64,000 nt of DNA from positions 124,001 through 188,000 of the forward strand of contig JBCDAU010000005.1 of the NCBI GenBank assembly GCA_039185015.1, in the 5' to 3' direction. The notes beneath the pieces were generated by a model. It saw only the letters and a program-made list of their open reading frames with translations, ran no database searches and had not been told where the DNA came from. This stretch comes from JBCBSZ01 sp039185015 (GTDB taxonomy: Bacteria; Actinomycetota; Acidimicrobiia; Acidimicrobiales; Poriferisodalaceae). The translations under genes and the position numbers were made by a program. Positions within the stretch are counted from its first letter, which is position 1; each line of letters starts with the position of its first letter. Below, one piece after another: positions 24,986-33,241 of this stretch.

Positions 24986-25618
24986 TCAGGTGTCGGCGGC
25001 CGTCATCTTGGTGACGATCCGCTCGAACCACTCCTCGGCCTGCATGCCCGGGACCACCAGTTGCCCGAAGACGAACGAAGGCGTGCCGCCGACGCCGACC
25101 TCGTTCGCCGACTGCCGGAGATCCGCCAGCCGAGCGTGCGCCTCCTCGCCGGACCCCGCGACGAGAGCGTCGTCGACGGGTCCACCAGCGGCCTCCACCA
25201 GTTCGGCGACCACGGCCGATGAGGTCAGATCACGGTCCTCGGCCCAGAGCGCGGCGAAGACGAGATCGTGGAAGCGACGGTGTACGTCCGGATCGCGCTC
25301 CCTGAGCCAGTCGTCGATCGCCAGCACCATCTGCGTGTTGGGCACCTTCGTCGGCACCCGCCACGGGAGTCCCTCGGCCTCGCACATCTCGGCGAAGCCG
25401 CGGAGCGCTGCCTCGGCCCGCTCGCGGTCACCCCGGCCGTAGACGTCGGCCGTCAACCGACCGGCGACCGGGATGGACGGGTGCAGTTGATACGGCAGGC
25501 GGACGACCTCGACGCGGTCGTCGGCGTCGAGCCACCGGACCCGCGGCGAGGCGACGTAGCACCAGGGGCACAGGAAGTCGGACCACACGTCGACCCGCAG
25601 TCGGGCGCCGTCGGGCAC
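24986..25618 (-). CDS. DsbA family oxidoreductase (FrnE-like)
   Basis: 210 residues of the cytosolic DsbA/FrnE family: VDVWSDFLCPWCYVASPR with redox motif CPWC, the helical insertion typical of FrnE, and the cis-proline loop GVGGTPSFVFG. No signal peptide, so it acts in the cytosol on thiol/disulfide exchange or related isomerisation. The GTG at 25618 is 7 bases after the nicotinamidase stop, so the two are in one operon. Partner substrate is unknown. Confidence 0.87.
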   Translation of the reverse strand: MPDGARLRVDVWSDFLCPWCYVASPRVRWLDADDRVEVVRLPYQLHPSIPVAGRLTADVYGRGDRERAEAALRGFAEMCEAEGLPWRVPTKVPNTQMVLAIDDWLRERDPDVHRRFHDLVFAALWAEDRDLTSSAVVAELVEAAGGPVDDALVAGSGEEAHARLADLRQSANEVGVGGTPSFVFGQLVVPGMQAEEWFERIVTKMTAADT

Positions 25619-25625
25619 GGGTCGA

Positions 25626-26216
25626 TCAGTCCCGGGGCGGCAGCGTACCGACGAGCTCGACCCCGGCACCGTGGAGCTGCTCGATCGCGGCGTCGGTCGT
25701 CTCCGGGGCCACGCCGGCGGTGAGCGGCAGGAGCACCCTGGTCCGGAACCCCGCGGCGGCCGCGTCGAGCGCGGTCGCCCGGACGCAGTGGTCGGTGGCG
25801 AGGCCGACCACGTCGACCCGCTCGACCTCGGCCTCCTGGAGCCACGCTCCGAGCTGGGCGCCCTCCTCGTTCGAGCCATCGAAGCCGGTGTAGCTGGCGG
25901 AGAAGCGGCCCTTGGAGAAGACGGCGTCGACCTCGGCGAGATCGAGATCGGCATGGAACTCGGCGCCCTCGCTGCCGGCCACGCAGTGGTGGGGCCACGT
26001 GTCGACGAAGTCGGGCTCGTCGGAGAAGTGGTCGCCCGGGTCCTCGTGCCAGTCGCGGGTCGCGGCGATGCGGGTGTACCCCACGGCGGCGAGCGTCACG
26101 AAGTCGGAGATGTCGCGGGCCACCTGCACGCCGCCGGTGACCGGCAACGACGCGGAGGGGATGTCGCAGAAGTCGTTCTGGACATCGACGATCACCAGCG
26201 CTGCGGTCTCGCTCAC
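25626..26216 (-). CDS. pncA: Nicotinamidase
   Basis: 196 residues of the isochorismatase-like hydrolase family. Catalytic triad D11 (IVDVQNDF), K102 (FSKGRFSAS) and C144 (ATDHCVRATA); metal-binding D55, H57 and H63 in TRDWHEDPGDHF. This pattern is that of nicotinamidase, which converts nicotinamide to nicotinate for NAD salvage. The GTG start has GGAGGAACAG directly upstream. The FrnE-like gene follows. Confidence 0.92.
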   Translation of the reverse strand: MSETAALVIVDVQNDFCDIPSASLPVTGGVQVARDISDFVTLAAVGYTRIAATRDWHEDPGDHFSDEPDFVDTWPHHCVAGSEGAEFHADLDLAEVDAVFSKGRFSASYTGFDGSNEEGAQLGAWLQEAEVERVDVVGLATDHCVRATALDAAAAGFRTRVLLPLTAGVAPETTDAAIEQLHGAGVELVGTLPPRD

Positions 26217-26305
26217 CTGTTCCTCCGTTGTCTGCGACCGGGCGACGCCGGGCCCGCGCGGGGTTCAGGCTATCCGGGCCGTTCGACAGCGCCTGGAGGT
26301 GACGC

Positions 26306-26956
26306 TCACTCGCTGATCCGCCAGCCCCGCTCGGTCGCCAGCTGCCGGAGGCGATCGTCCGGGCACACGACGACCGGGCGTCGAACGGCCTCGAGCAACG
26401 GGAGGTCCGACGCCGAGTCCGTGTAGCAGGTCGCTTCACCGAGCTCGAAGGGGCCGATCTCCACCCGGAGCCGGGCGAGCTTCCCCTGACCGTGACAGAA
26501 CGGCCCGACCAGGCGGCCGGTGCAGCGGCCGTCGACGATCTCGCCGCGAGTGCCGACGCCGCGCTCGGCGCCGAGACGCCGTGCGAGCCCGTCCACCAGC
26601 TCGTGCGGGCTGGCCGAGAGCACGACGCAGCGGTCCCCGGCCGCGAGGTGGCCGTCGAGGGCGCGTCGCATCGACGGCCGGACCTTCGGCACGAGCCGCT
26701 CGATGCTCTCGTCGACGACGGTGTGCAGCTCGTCCACCGGCCGTCCGGCGATGGTGCTCAGCACGGTGTCGCGGGCCCAGCCCGCGATGTCGCCCTGCTC
26801 ACCCGTCCGTGCGTAGCGCGCGTTGCGAGCGAGCGCGACCGCCATGCGCCACGGGCTGAGCAGGCGGTATCGGAACGCCACGCGGGCGACCGTCGCGAGG
26901 CTGGAGTCCCGCACGAGCGTGCGATCGAGGTCGAACAGGACGAGGTGACCGCTCAT
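26306..26956 (-). CDS. HAD-family hydrolase (SerB/HAD-IB-like)
   Basis: 216 residues. Catalytic FDLDRTLVRDSS (D9 nucleophile, D11), motif II VLSASP, motif III Lys in HGQGKLARL and motif IV DSASDLPLLEAV. The helical cap and the FCHGQGK pattern match the HAD-IB group that includes phosphoserine phosphatase and small-molecule phosphatases. Substrate unknown. Start ATG 26956 places the catalytic Asp at the normal position; an in-frame ATG 39 bases upstream is possible. Confidence 0.87.
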   Translation of the reverse strand: MSGHLVLFDLDRTLVRDSSLATVARVAFRYRLLSPWRMAVALARNARYARTGEQGDIAGWARDTVLSTIAGRPVDELHTVVDESIERLVPKVRPSMRRALDGHLAAGDRCVVLSASPHELVDGLARRLGAERGVGTRGEIVDGRCTGRLVGPFCHGQGKLARLRVEIGPFELGEATCYTDSASDLPLLEAVRRPVVVCPDDRLRQLATERGWRISE

Positions 26957-27114
26957 CGTCGCGGTCCCCGGGGGTACGGGGTCTCTCCGCTCCATGGGAC
27001 CCCAGGGTTGCTCAAGCGAGCGGCCGGGCGGCATCGCCCCGGTGACCTGCGCAGGGACGGTCGATGAACGGCCCGCAGTGCCCTCGCCGGCCCGCGTTCG
27101 ACGGAACGCGTCGC

Positions 27115-28395
27115 TCAGAGGAAGCCGAGCGAGGACGCCTCGGAGCGGAGTTGGGCGCGATGGTCGGGGTGAGCGACGTTGATCAGGTTCTGCGCTCGCT
27201 CCCGGACCGATCGGCCCCTGAGCTCGGCGACGCCCCATTCGGTCACGACCTTGTCGACGATGTTCTTGTTCGTCGTCACGATCGAGCCCGACGTGAGCTG
27301 CGAGCGGATCCGTGAGACCGATCCGTCCTTGGTCGCGGAGTGCAGGGTGATGAAGCCCTGTCCCCCGTCGGAGAACATCGCTCCGCGGGCGAAGTCGGCC
27401 TGGCCGCCACTCCCCGAGTAGAGGTTGCCCTTGAGGGTCTCGCTGGCGCACTGCCCCAGCAGGTCGACCTCCATCGTGGCGTTGATGGAGACGAAGCGCG
27501 GCTCCCGCCCGATGCGGCGGGGGTCGTTGACGTACTCCACGGGCCAGAACTCCACGGCGGGGTTGTCGTGCACGAAGTCGTAGACGCTCTGGGACCCGAG
27601 CGCGAACGTCGTGACCATCGTGTTGCGGTTCATCCGTTTGTGGACGCCGGTGAGCACGCCTCGGTGGACGAGGTCGACGGCACCGTCGGAGAGCAGCTCG
27701 GTGTGGAGCCCGAGGTCGCGGTGGCCGCGCAGCGCTTCGAGCACCGCGTTCGGGATCGAACCGATGCCCGCCTGGATCGTCGCCCGGTCGGGGATGCGCT
27801 CGGCGATGAAGCCGGCGATGCGGCGATCGATGTCGGACATGGGTGCCGGGTCGATCGTGACGAGTGGCCAGTCGGCCTCGACCCAACCGGCGATCTGACT
27901 GGCGTGGACCTGGTTGCGACCCGAGGTCCGCGGCATCTGCTGGTTCGCTTCGAGGAAGAACGGCACCTCACCGATGAACGATGAGACGTAGTCGGCGCAC
28001 GGCCCGAGGGAGAAGTAGCCGTGGTCGTCGGGCGGCGAGCAGGCGGCGATCACGAGATCGGGCTTCGCCCGGGCCATCAGCTCCGGCACGTCGGAGAAGT
28101 TGCCCGGAACGTGGTCGCACTGGCCCTTCGCGAACGGGCCGCGCGTCAGGTGGCTCAGGAAGTAGGCGACGTGTCGGAGGTGGCCATCGTGCTCGCCGTG
28201 CAGGTACGGCCGGTCGCGCAGCGCGTGCATCTGGTGGATGCGGACGTCGGTGAGGAGCTCGGCGTTGTGCTCGAGCGTGTCGAGCAGCGTGACCGGCTCG
28301 CCGTTGGCGATCGGCACCACGATGTTGGCCCGCTCGGGGACGTGGGCGAGCACCGACATGGGGTCGTCGCGGTGGGTGTCACGGCGGAGGGACAT
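27115..28395 (-). CDS. Acetyl-CoA hydrolase/transferase family protein (4-hydroxybutyrate CoA-transferase-like)
   Basis: 426 residues, family I CoA-transferase of the Cat1/AbfT type. Key segments: CSPPDDHGYFSLG, IQAGIGSIPNAVLEAL, GLHTELLSDGAVDL, PVEYVNDP, INATMEVDLLGQ, GSGGQADFARGA and VVTEWGVAELRGRS. Members exchange CoA between acetyl-CoA and short acids such as 4-hydroxybutyrate, or hydrolyse acyl-CoA. The substrate cannot be fixed here. ATG 28395 is used; MSVLAHVPER (ATG 28359) is the alternative. Downstream of the EamA gene on the same strand, 48 bases apart. Confidence 0.88.
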   Translation of the reverse strand: MSLRRDTHRDDPMSVLAHVPERANIVVPIANGEPVTLLDTLEHNAELLTDVRIHQMHALRDRPYLHGEHDGHLRHVAYFLSHLTRGPFAKGQCDHVPGNFSDVPELMARAKPDLVIAACSPPDDHGYFSLGPCADYVSSFIGEVPFFLEANQQMPRTSGRNQVHASQIAGWVEADWPLVTIDPAPMSDIDRRIAGFIAERIPDRATIQAGIGSIPNAVLEALRGHRDLGLHTELLSDGAVDLVHRGVLTGVHKRMNRNTMVTTFALGSQSVYDFVHDNPAVEFWPVEYVNDPRRIGREPRFVSINATMEVDLLGQCASETLKGNLYSGSGGQADFARGAMFSDGGQGFITLHSATKDGSVSRIRSQLTSGSIVTTNKNIVDKVVTEWGVAELRGRSVRERAQNLINVAHPDHRAQLRSEASSLGFL

Positions 28396-28443
28396 CGGAG
28401 TTCGGGGGCTCCTCGGTCGAGGGACGGCGCTCCGTTCGCAACC

Positions 28444-29394
28444 CTAGGACGCCGCATCGCCGTCGCGGGACTGCTGGGTGCCGACACTGCGGGCCGGTCG
28501 CTGCCCGACCACGATGGCGACCAGGACCACGGCAACGCCGAGGGTCTGCGCCGGGCCGAGCGTCTGGCCGAGCACGATGAGGCCACCGAGCGCGGCGACC
28601 ACCGGCGACAGCAGTCCGAGGAGGGTCACGTTGGCGACCGGCAGCCGCTGGACGCCACGGAACCAGAGCGCGTACGCCAGCGCCGTACCGGCCGAGGCGA
28701 GCCAGACGAAGCCGACGACGTTGGCAGTCGAGAGCACAGGTGGCCCGCCCTCGACGGCGAGGGCGAGCGGGACGAGGACGAGCCCACCCGCCACCAGCTG
28801 CCACGACGTGAAGGCGAGCAGGGGAACCGGTCGTCCCCATCGCTTCACGAGCACCACACCCGACGCCATCGAGACCGCTCCGCCGAGCCCGGCAGCCACG
28901 CCCCATGCGTCCAGGGATGCGTTGGCCCGGAGGACGAGCAGGCCGACCCCGACGACGCCGAGGAGCCCTGCCAGGACGTTCGTGCCTCGTAGGCGCTCGC
29001 CGAGCAGCACGGCGGCCAGGACAGCGGCGACGAGCGGCTGGATGGCGCCCAGGGTCGCGGCGACGCCGCCGGGGAGGCGGTAGGCGGCGACGAAGAGCAG
29101 CGCGAAGAAGCCGCCGATGTTGAGCACGCCGAGGACCAGGGCACGCCACCACCAGACCCCGGTCGGCAGGGTCCGGGTGACGAGCGCCAACGCCAGGCCT
29201 GCGGGCAGCGCCCGCGACGCGGCGGAGAAGAGCGGCCGCCCGTCGGGGAGCAACTCGGTGGCGGTGAGATAGGTCGTGCCCCAGGCGATGGGAGCCAGCG
29301 CGGTGGCGAGGAGCAGCCAGATGGTCGACGTCTCGACCGGCGAGCTCCGGCGCGCGCTGAAGGAAGATGGTGGACGGACTCGGGTGGCGGTCAT
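28444..29394 (-). CDS. EamA-family (DMT) metabolite exporter
   Basis: 316 residues with ten predicted transmembrane helices in two EamA repeats; the first begins ATALAPIAWGTTYLTATELL and the second VWLASAGTALAYALWFRGVQ after residue 200. Family members export amino acids or other small metabolites. ATG 29394 is chosen because GGGAG lies 5-9 bases upstream and a near-consensus promoter precedes it. The divergent marR gene and two palindromic operators between them show that MarR most likely represses this exporter until its ligand appears. Confidence 0.9.
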   Translation of the reverse strand: MTATRVRPPSSFSARRSSPVETSTIWLLLATALAPIAWGTTYLTATELLPDGRPLFSAASRALPAGLALALVTRTLPTGVWWWRALVLGVLNIGGFFALLFVAAYRLPGGVAATLGAIQPLVAAVLAAVLLGERLRGTNVLAGLLGVVGVGLLVLRANASLDAWGVAAGLGGAVSMASGVVLVKRWGRPVPLLAFTSWQLVAGGLVLVPLALAVEGGPPVLSTANVVGFVWLASAGTALAYALWFRGVQRLPVANVTLLGLLSPVVAALGGLIVLGQTLGPAQTLGVAVVLVAIVVGQRPARSVGTQQSRDGDAAS

Positions 29395-29409
29395 GAGATC
29401 TCCCATATC

Positions 29410-29423
29410 TCTCGATATCAAGA
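29410..29423. promoter_or_regulatory. Operator 1, inverted repeat over the EamA -10 region
   Basis: TCTCGATATCAAGA, a 14-base near-palindrome with one mismatched pair around GATATC. It shares its core with the stronger site 24 bases away and overlaps the -10 of the EamA promoter. Likely MarR binding site. Confidence 0.7.
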
Positions 29424-29447
29424 TACCTGGAGATCTCTCGATGTCAA
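29420..29447 (-). promoter_or_regulatory. Near-consensus promoter of the EamA gene
   Basis: TTGACA (29442-29447), a 16-base spacer and TATCTT (29420-29425), read on the minus strand. It is the only clear -35/-10 pair noticed in the window. Both operators overlap it, one at each box. Confidence 0.65.
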
Positions 29448-29454
29448 GAGATCT
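29431..29454. promoter_or_regulatory. Operator 2, inverted repeat with perfect 8-base arms
   Basis: Arms AGATCTCT (29431-29438) and AGAGATCT (29447-29454) are perfectly complementary across an 8-base spacer that itself contains GA/TC symmetry. It covers the -35 of the EamA promoter and ends 6 bases before the -10 of marR, so it could control both genes. Confidence 0.8.
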
Positions 29455-29460
29455 GGGCGC

Positions 29461-29466
29461 TACGCT
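29461..29466 (+). promoter_or_regulatory. -10 element, apparently leaderless (marR)
   Basis: TACGCT ending 6 bases before the GTG at 29473, directly downstream of operator 2. Confidence 0.55.
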
Positions 29467-29472
29467 GACGAC

Positions 29473-30006
29473 GTGTCAGGTGACCACGTCGATCGGATCA
29501 TCGAGCAGTGGCGACGGGAACGGCCGGACCTCGACGTGACGCCCATGGAGGTGGTCGGCCGCGTCTCGCGGCTCGACCGCCTGCTCCGTCCCCACCTGCG
29601 GGCCACGTTCACCCGCTTCGGGCTCGAGGACTGGGAGTTCGACATGCTGGCGACCCTGCGGCGCCACGAGGCACCCCACCGGCTGAGCGCCGGGGCGCTC
29701 CTCGACTCGATGATGGTCAGCTCGGGCGCGATGACGAACCGCATCGATCGGCTCCAAGCCCGGGGTCTGGTCCAGCGCGAGCGCGATCCCGAGGACGCGC
29801 GGGTCGTGCTCGTCTCGCTGACCGAGCAGGGCCTCGCCCTCGTCGACGAGGCCCTCGACGCCCACGTGGCCAAAGAGGCCCGGCTCGTCTCAGCGCTCGA
29901 CGACCACCAGCGAGCTCGGCTGGCCAGCCTCCTCCGCGCCCTCCACCTGGCGGTCGAGGAGCTGGGAGATCCGCCCGCCGCCGACGGGTCGTCGTCGGCG
30001 CGCTGA
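29473..30006 (+). CDS. MarR-family transcriptional regulator
   Basis: 177 residues. The winged helix has the WEFDMLATLRRHEAPHRLSA helix, the recognition region SSGAMTNRIDRLQARGLVQR, and the wing ERDPEDARVVLVSLTEQG, all classic MarR. Upstream residues match the subgroup that carries an N-terminal extension with LDVTPMEVVGRVSRLDRLL, found beside EamA exporters. It probably binds the two inverted repeats at 29410-29454 and represses the divergent exporter, and possibly itself. GTG start without ribosome site. Confidence 0.9.
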   Translation: MSGDHVDRIIEQWRRERPDLDVTPMEVVGRVSRLDRLLRPHLRATFTRFGLEDWEFDMLATLRRHEAPHRLSAGALLDSMMVSSGAMTNRIDRLQARGLVQRERDPEDARVVLVSLTEQGLALVDEALDAHVAKEARLVSALDDHQRARLASLLRALHLAVEELGDPPAADGSSSAR

Positions 30007-30033
30007 CGCGGCGCCCCTCGGCGTGGCTGCTCG

Positions 30034-31395
30034 CTACGCCAGTTGGGGCAGGCGCGTCAGCGCGTCCTGGACCTTCGCCTCGGGGTACTCGAAGTCGACC
30101 ATGTCGTCGGCCAAGTAGCGCTCGTAGGCGGCGAGGTCGAGGTGGCCGTGGCCGCACAGGGCCGTGAGGATGACCTTCTCCTCGCCGCTCTCCTTGCACC
30201 GCATGGCCTCGTCGATCGCCGCTGCGATCGCGTGGGTCGGCTCCGGTGCCGGCACGATGCCCTCGGTTCGGGCGAACTGGATGCCGGCAGCGAAGCAGTC
30301 GCGCTGGTGCTTGCTCGTCGCCTCCATCAGGCCCAGCTCGTACACGTGGCTGATGAGCGGCGACATGCCGTGGTAGCGGAGGCCGCCGGCGTGGATCGTG
30401 TCGGGCACGAAGTCGTGGCCCAGGGTGTGCATCTTCATCAGCGGGGTCATGCCCGCCGTGTCGCCGAAGTCGTACGCGTAGACGCCGCGGGTCAGCGACG
30501 GGCAGGCCGCGGGCTCGACGGCGCGGATCGTCGGTGAGATCTTGCCGGCCAGCTTCTCGCGGAGGAACGGGAAGGCCAGGCCGGCGAAGTTCGAGCCACC
30601 CCCCGTGCACCCGACGATCAGGTCAGGGGTCTCGCCGACCTTGGCCAGCTGGAGCAACGCCTCCTCGCCGATCACCGTCTGGTGCAGGAGGACGTGGTTG
30701 AGCACGCTGCCGAGCGCGTAGCGGATCTCGGGGTTCTGTGCCGCCACCTCGACCGCTTCGCTGATCGCGATGCCGAGCGAACCGGGCGAGTCGGGATCGG
30801 CATCGAGGATCGCCTGTCCGGAGCTCGTGAGCGGCGAGGGGCTCGCGTGCACCGTCGCGCCGTACACCTCCATCATCGTGCGGCGGTACGGCTTCTGGTC
30901 GTAGCTGGCCCGGACCTGCCACACCTCGCATTCGATGCCGAACATCTGGGTGGCGAAGGCGAGCGCCGTGCCCCACTGCCCGGCCCCGGTCTCGGTCGTG
31001 AGCTTCTTCACGCCCTCCTGGGCGTTGTAGTAGGCCTGCGGCACGGACGTGTTCGGCTTGTGCGAGCCGGCCGGGCTGACGCCCTCGTACTTGTAGTAGA
31101 TCCGAGCCGGGGTGCCGAGCGCGGACTCGAGGCGGTGGGCCCGGAACAGCGGAGACGGCCGCCACAGTCGGTAGATGTCGAGGATCGCGCCGGGGATGTC
31201 GATGTAGCGCTCCGGCGACATCTCCTGCTCGAGCAGCCCCATCGGGAACAGCGGAGCGAAGTCCTCCGGACCGGCCGGCTCGTGCGTACCGGGGTGCAGC
31301 GGTGGTGGCGGCGGCTCCGGGAGGTCGGCGATCAGGTTGTACCAGGCGGTCGGCTGGTCGCTCTCGTCGAGCAGGATCTTGGTCGGGACGTCCAC
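30034..31395 (-). CDS. TrpB2-type tryptophan synthase beta chain-like protein
   Basis: 453 residues, longer than TrpB1 and with the TrpB2 N-terminal extension rich in prolines. PLP lysine K113 in EGVSPAGSHKPNTS, phosphate loop CTGGGSNFAGLAF, and the TrpB2 end region VILTALCGHGHLDLAAYERY. TrpB2 makes tryptophan from indole and serine without needing TrpA; no trpA or other trp gene is near. GTG start behind GGAGGGGGAGAC; a TAAGGT hexamer lies at 31426-31431. Confidence 0.92.
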   Translation of the reverse strand: MDVPTKILLDESDQPTAWYNLIADLPEPPPPPLHPGTHEPAGPEDFAPLFPMGLLEQEMSPERYIDIPGAILDIYRLWRPSPLFRAHRLESALGTPARIYYKYEGVSPAGSHKPNTSVPQAYYNAQEGVKKLTTETGAGQWGTALAFATQMFGIECEVWQVRASYDQKPYRRTMMEVYGATVHASPSPLTSSGQAILDADPDSPGSLGIAISEAVEVAAQNPEIRYALGSVLNHVLLHQTVIGEEALLQLAKVGETPDLIVGCTGGGSNFAGLAFPFLREKLAGKISPTIRAVEPAACPSLTRGVYAYDFGDTAGMTPLMKMHTLGHDFVPDTIHAGGLRYHGMSPLISHVYELGLMEATSKHQRDCFAAGIQFARTEGIVPAPEPTHAIAAAIDEAMRCKESGEEKVILTALCGHGHLDLAAYERYLADDMVDFEYPEAKVQDALTRLPQLA

Positions 31396-31425
31396 GTCTC
31401 CCCCTCCGTCGTTCGCGGCGAGGGA

Positions 31426-31431
31426 ACCTTA
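31426..31431 (-). promoter_or_regulatory. -10-like hexamer of the TrpB2 gene
   Basis: TAAGGT on the minus strand, 30 bases before the GTG at 31395, leaving a leader with GGAGGGGG. Confidence 0.35.
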
Positions 31432-31481
31432 GAGCGCCCGCCGAGAGCCGGGTACGTGGCGGGAACGGAAGATCTCGCTGC

Positions 31482-32630
31482 TCACTTCGACAGGATCGTG
31501 ACCGCGCTCAGGCCGGGCGCGCCGTACACGTGTGTGTAGCCGACCTGCGGATCGCCCGGCACCTGCCGGTCGCCGGCGCGGCCCTGGAGCTGGAGCACGT
31601 TCTCGTAGACCTGGCGGAGGCCGGAGGCGCCGATCGGCTCGCCGTTGGCGATGCAGCCGCCGTCGGTGTTGACCGGCAGCGACCCGTCGATCTCGGTCGC
31701 ACCGGTCTGGATGAGCTCCTCCTGGTCGCCGTCGGCGCACAGCAGGTTCTCCGACATGTGCATGACCTCGGCACCGGCCTCGGTGTCCTGGATCTGCGCG
31801 ACGTCGACGTCCTCCGGTCCGATGCCGGCCTGCTCGTAGGCGGCCTTGGCGGCATCGACCGTCGGGCTGTCGGTGCGGTCGATCGCCAACCAGGGGTTGA
31901 AGACCTCGAAGGTGCCGAAGCGACGGGTCCGCACGGTCGCGGCCTTCACGAAGATCGGCGAATCGGTGTACTCGTGGGCCTTGTCGGCCCGGCACAGCAC
32001 CAGCGCGACGCCGCCCTCACCGGGCGAGCAGAACATGTACTGGGTCAGCGGGTTGCTGAGCATCGGCGCCTCGAGGATCTCCTCCTCGGAGAACGGCTTG
32101 CGCCGCCAGGCGTTGGGGTTCTTCTCGGCGTTGCGGAAGGCCTTGGCCGAGACCTTCGCGAGCGTGTTCGCCGAGATCCCGTGGTCGTGCATGTATCGCT
32201 GGATCTTCATGCCGAAGAACTGGGTGGTCAGCATGAGGCCCGTGTCGCCGTACCAATCGCCGATGCCCCAGTCGGCCGGCATCGGGTCGAAGGCGCCGCG
32301 TGGGTGCTTGTCGAAGCCGACGGCCATGCCGACGTCGAAGGCGCCGGAGCGGATGGCGTTGACGGCCGAGATCAGCGCGCTGCCGCCGGTGGCGCAGCCG
32401 TTGACCACGTTGATGAACTGCAGGCCGCTCAGGCCGAGGTTGTTCACCATGATGTCGGCCTGTCCGGCGGCGGTGCTGCCACCGAACGCGAACTCCATGT
32501 CGGTCCACTCGAGACTCGAGTCTGCGAGGGCCTCGCGGGCGGCGTGGGTGCCCTGGTCGAGCCCGCTCGCCTCGTGACGGCCGAACGGGTGGATCCCGAT
32601 GCCGATGATCGCGACGTCGTCAGTGGCCAT
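31482..32630 (-). CDS. Thiolase-superfamily (lipid-transfer-protein-like) enzyme
   Basis: 382 residues. The nucleophilic cysteine lies in NVVNGCATGGSALISAV, and CSPGEGGVALVLCRAD and the C-terminal CIANGEPIGASGLRQV motifs follow. The last motif has Glu where classical thiolases have His (NGHPIGATG). This degenerate-thiolase type pairs with DUF35 proteins, as in steroid side-chain retro-aldolases (Ltp2/DUF35) in actinobacteria. The DUF35 gene lies 3 bases upstream. Likely role: carbon-carbon bond cleavage or formation on an acyl-CoA. No NTF2-like or steroid gene is next to it. Confidence 0.85.
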   Translation of the reverse strand: MATDDVAIIGIGIHPFGRHEASGLDQGTHAAREALADSSLEWTDMEFAFGGSTAAGQADIMVNNLGLSGLQFINVVNGCATGGSALISAVNAIRSGAFDVGMAVGFDKHPRGAFDPMPADWGIGDWYGDTGLMLTTQFFGMKIQRYMHDHGISANTLAKVSAKAFRNAEKNPNAWRRKPFSEEEILEAPMLSNPLTQYMFCSPGEGGVALVLCRADKAHEYTDSPIFVKAATVRTRRFGTFEVFNPWLAIDRTDSPTVDAAKAAYEQAGIGPEDVDVAQIQDTEAGAEVMHMSENLLCADGDQEELIQTGATEIDGSLPVNTDGGCIANGEPIGASGLRQVYENVLQLQGRAGDRQVPGDPQVGYTHVYGAPGLSAVTILSK

Positions 32631-32633
32631 GGG

Positions 32634-33065
32634 TCAGCCCTCCTCGGCTGGTGCGAACGCGAAGGTCATCACCGTGTTGCCGGCCTCGTCGTCCATGAAG
32701 GGGACGATCCGCAGCTCCATCGGCATGCCGATCTCGAGCTCGTCGGGATCGGCGGTGGTCAGCCGGGTCTCGACCCGGAGCTCTCCGGGCAACTCGACGT
32801 AGCCCACCCCGTACGGTTCGAAGGTCGCCGGCGTCTCGACCTTGGCGTAGGGAGGTGACTTCGGCGGGAAGCCCTGGATCGTCCAGGACCACAGCGTGCC
32901 CCGGGACGAGAGCTCCACGGTCTCCATGTCCTCGGGTGCGCAGCCGGGAGCGGAGGCGTCGGACGGGAACACGATCGTGCCGGTCTTCGTGCAGCGGGCG
33001 CCGAGCAGCCGCGGCTCCTCGGCGGGCCAGGTGAAGAGCCCTTCCGCGATCGGTACCTGTTGCAC
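32634..33065 (-). CDS. DUF35 OB-fold/zinc-ribbon partner of the thiolase
   Basis: 143 residues. An N-terminal rubredoxin-like ribbon (LLGARCTKTGTIVFPS, then PGC) precedes an OB-fold (GTLWSWTIQGFPPKSPPY, PYGVGYVELPGELRVETRL). The ribbon keeps only two Cys of the usual four, so metal binding may be lost. DUF35 proteins form the channel or acyl-CoA site with thiolase-like partners. GTG 33065 has GAGGGAGG upstream; three bases separate it from the thiolase gene, so the two are an operon. Confidence 0.85.
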   Translation of the reverse strand: MQQVPIAEGLFTWPAEEPRLLGARCTKTGTIVFPSDASAPGCAPEDMETVELSSRGTLWSWTIQGFPPKSPPYAKVETPATFEPYGVGYVELPGELRVETRLTTADPDELEIGMPMELRIVPFMDDEAGNTVMTFAFAPAEEG

Positions 33066-33228
33066 GACGTGTCCTCCCTCGTTCTCGCGTCGGGAGCGGG
33101 CGACCCCCTCCTGCGGCCCACTCCCGACGCTCATCGACCGCATCACCTCATCGAGTGGCGGTGGTGTGACCGATGACCCGGCCTCCATGGTCGCCGATCG
33201 GGGTTCCTCCACACCAACTCGTGCCCGC

Positions 33229-33234
33229 TACGTT
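33229..33234 (+). promoter_or_regulatory. -10 element before the 22-codon ORF
   Basis: TACGTT ending 7 bases before a GTG at 33242, the same geometry as the leaderless genes here. Confidence 0.45.
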
Positions 33235-33241
33235 CGACCAG

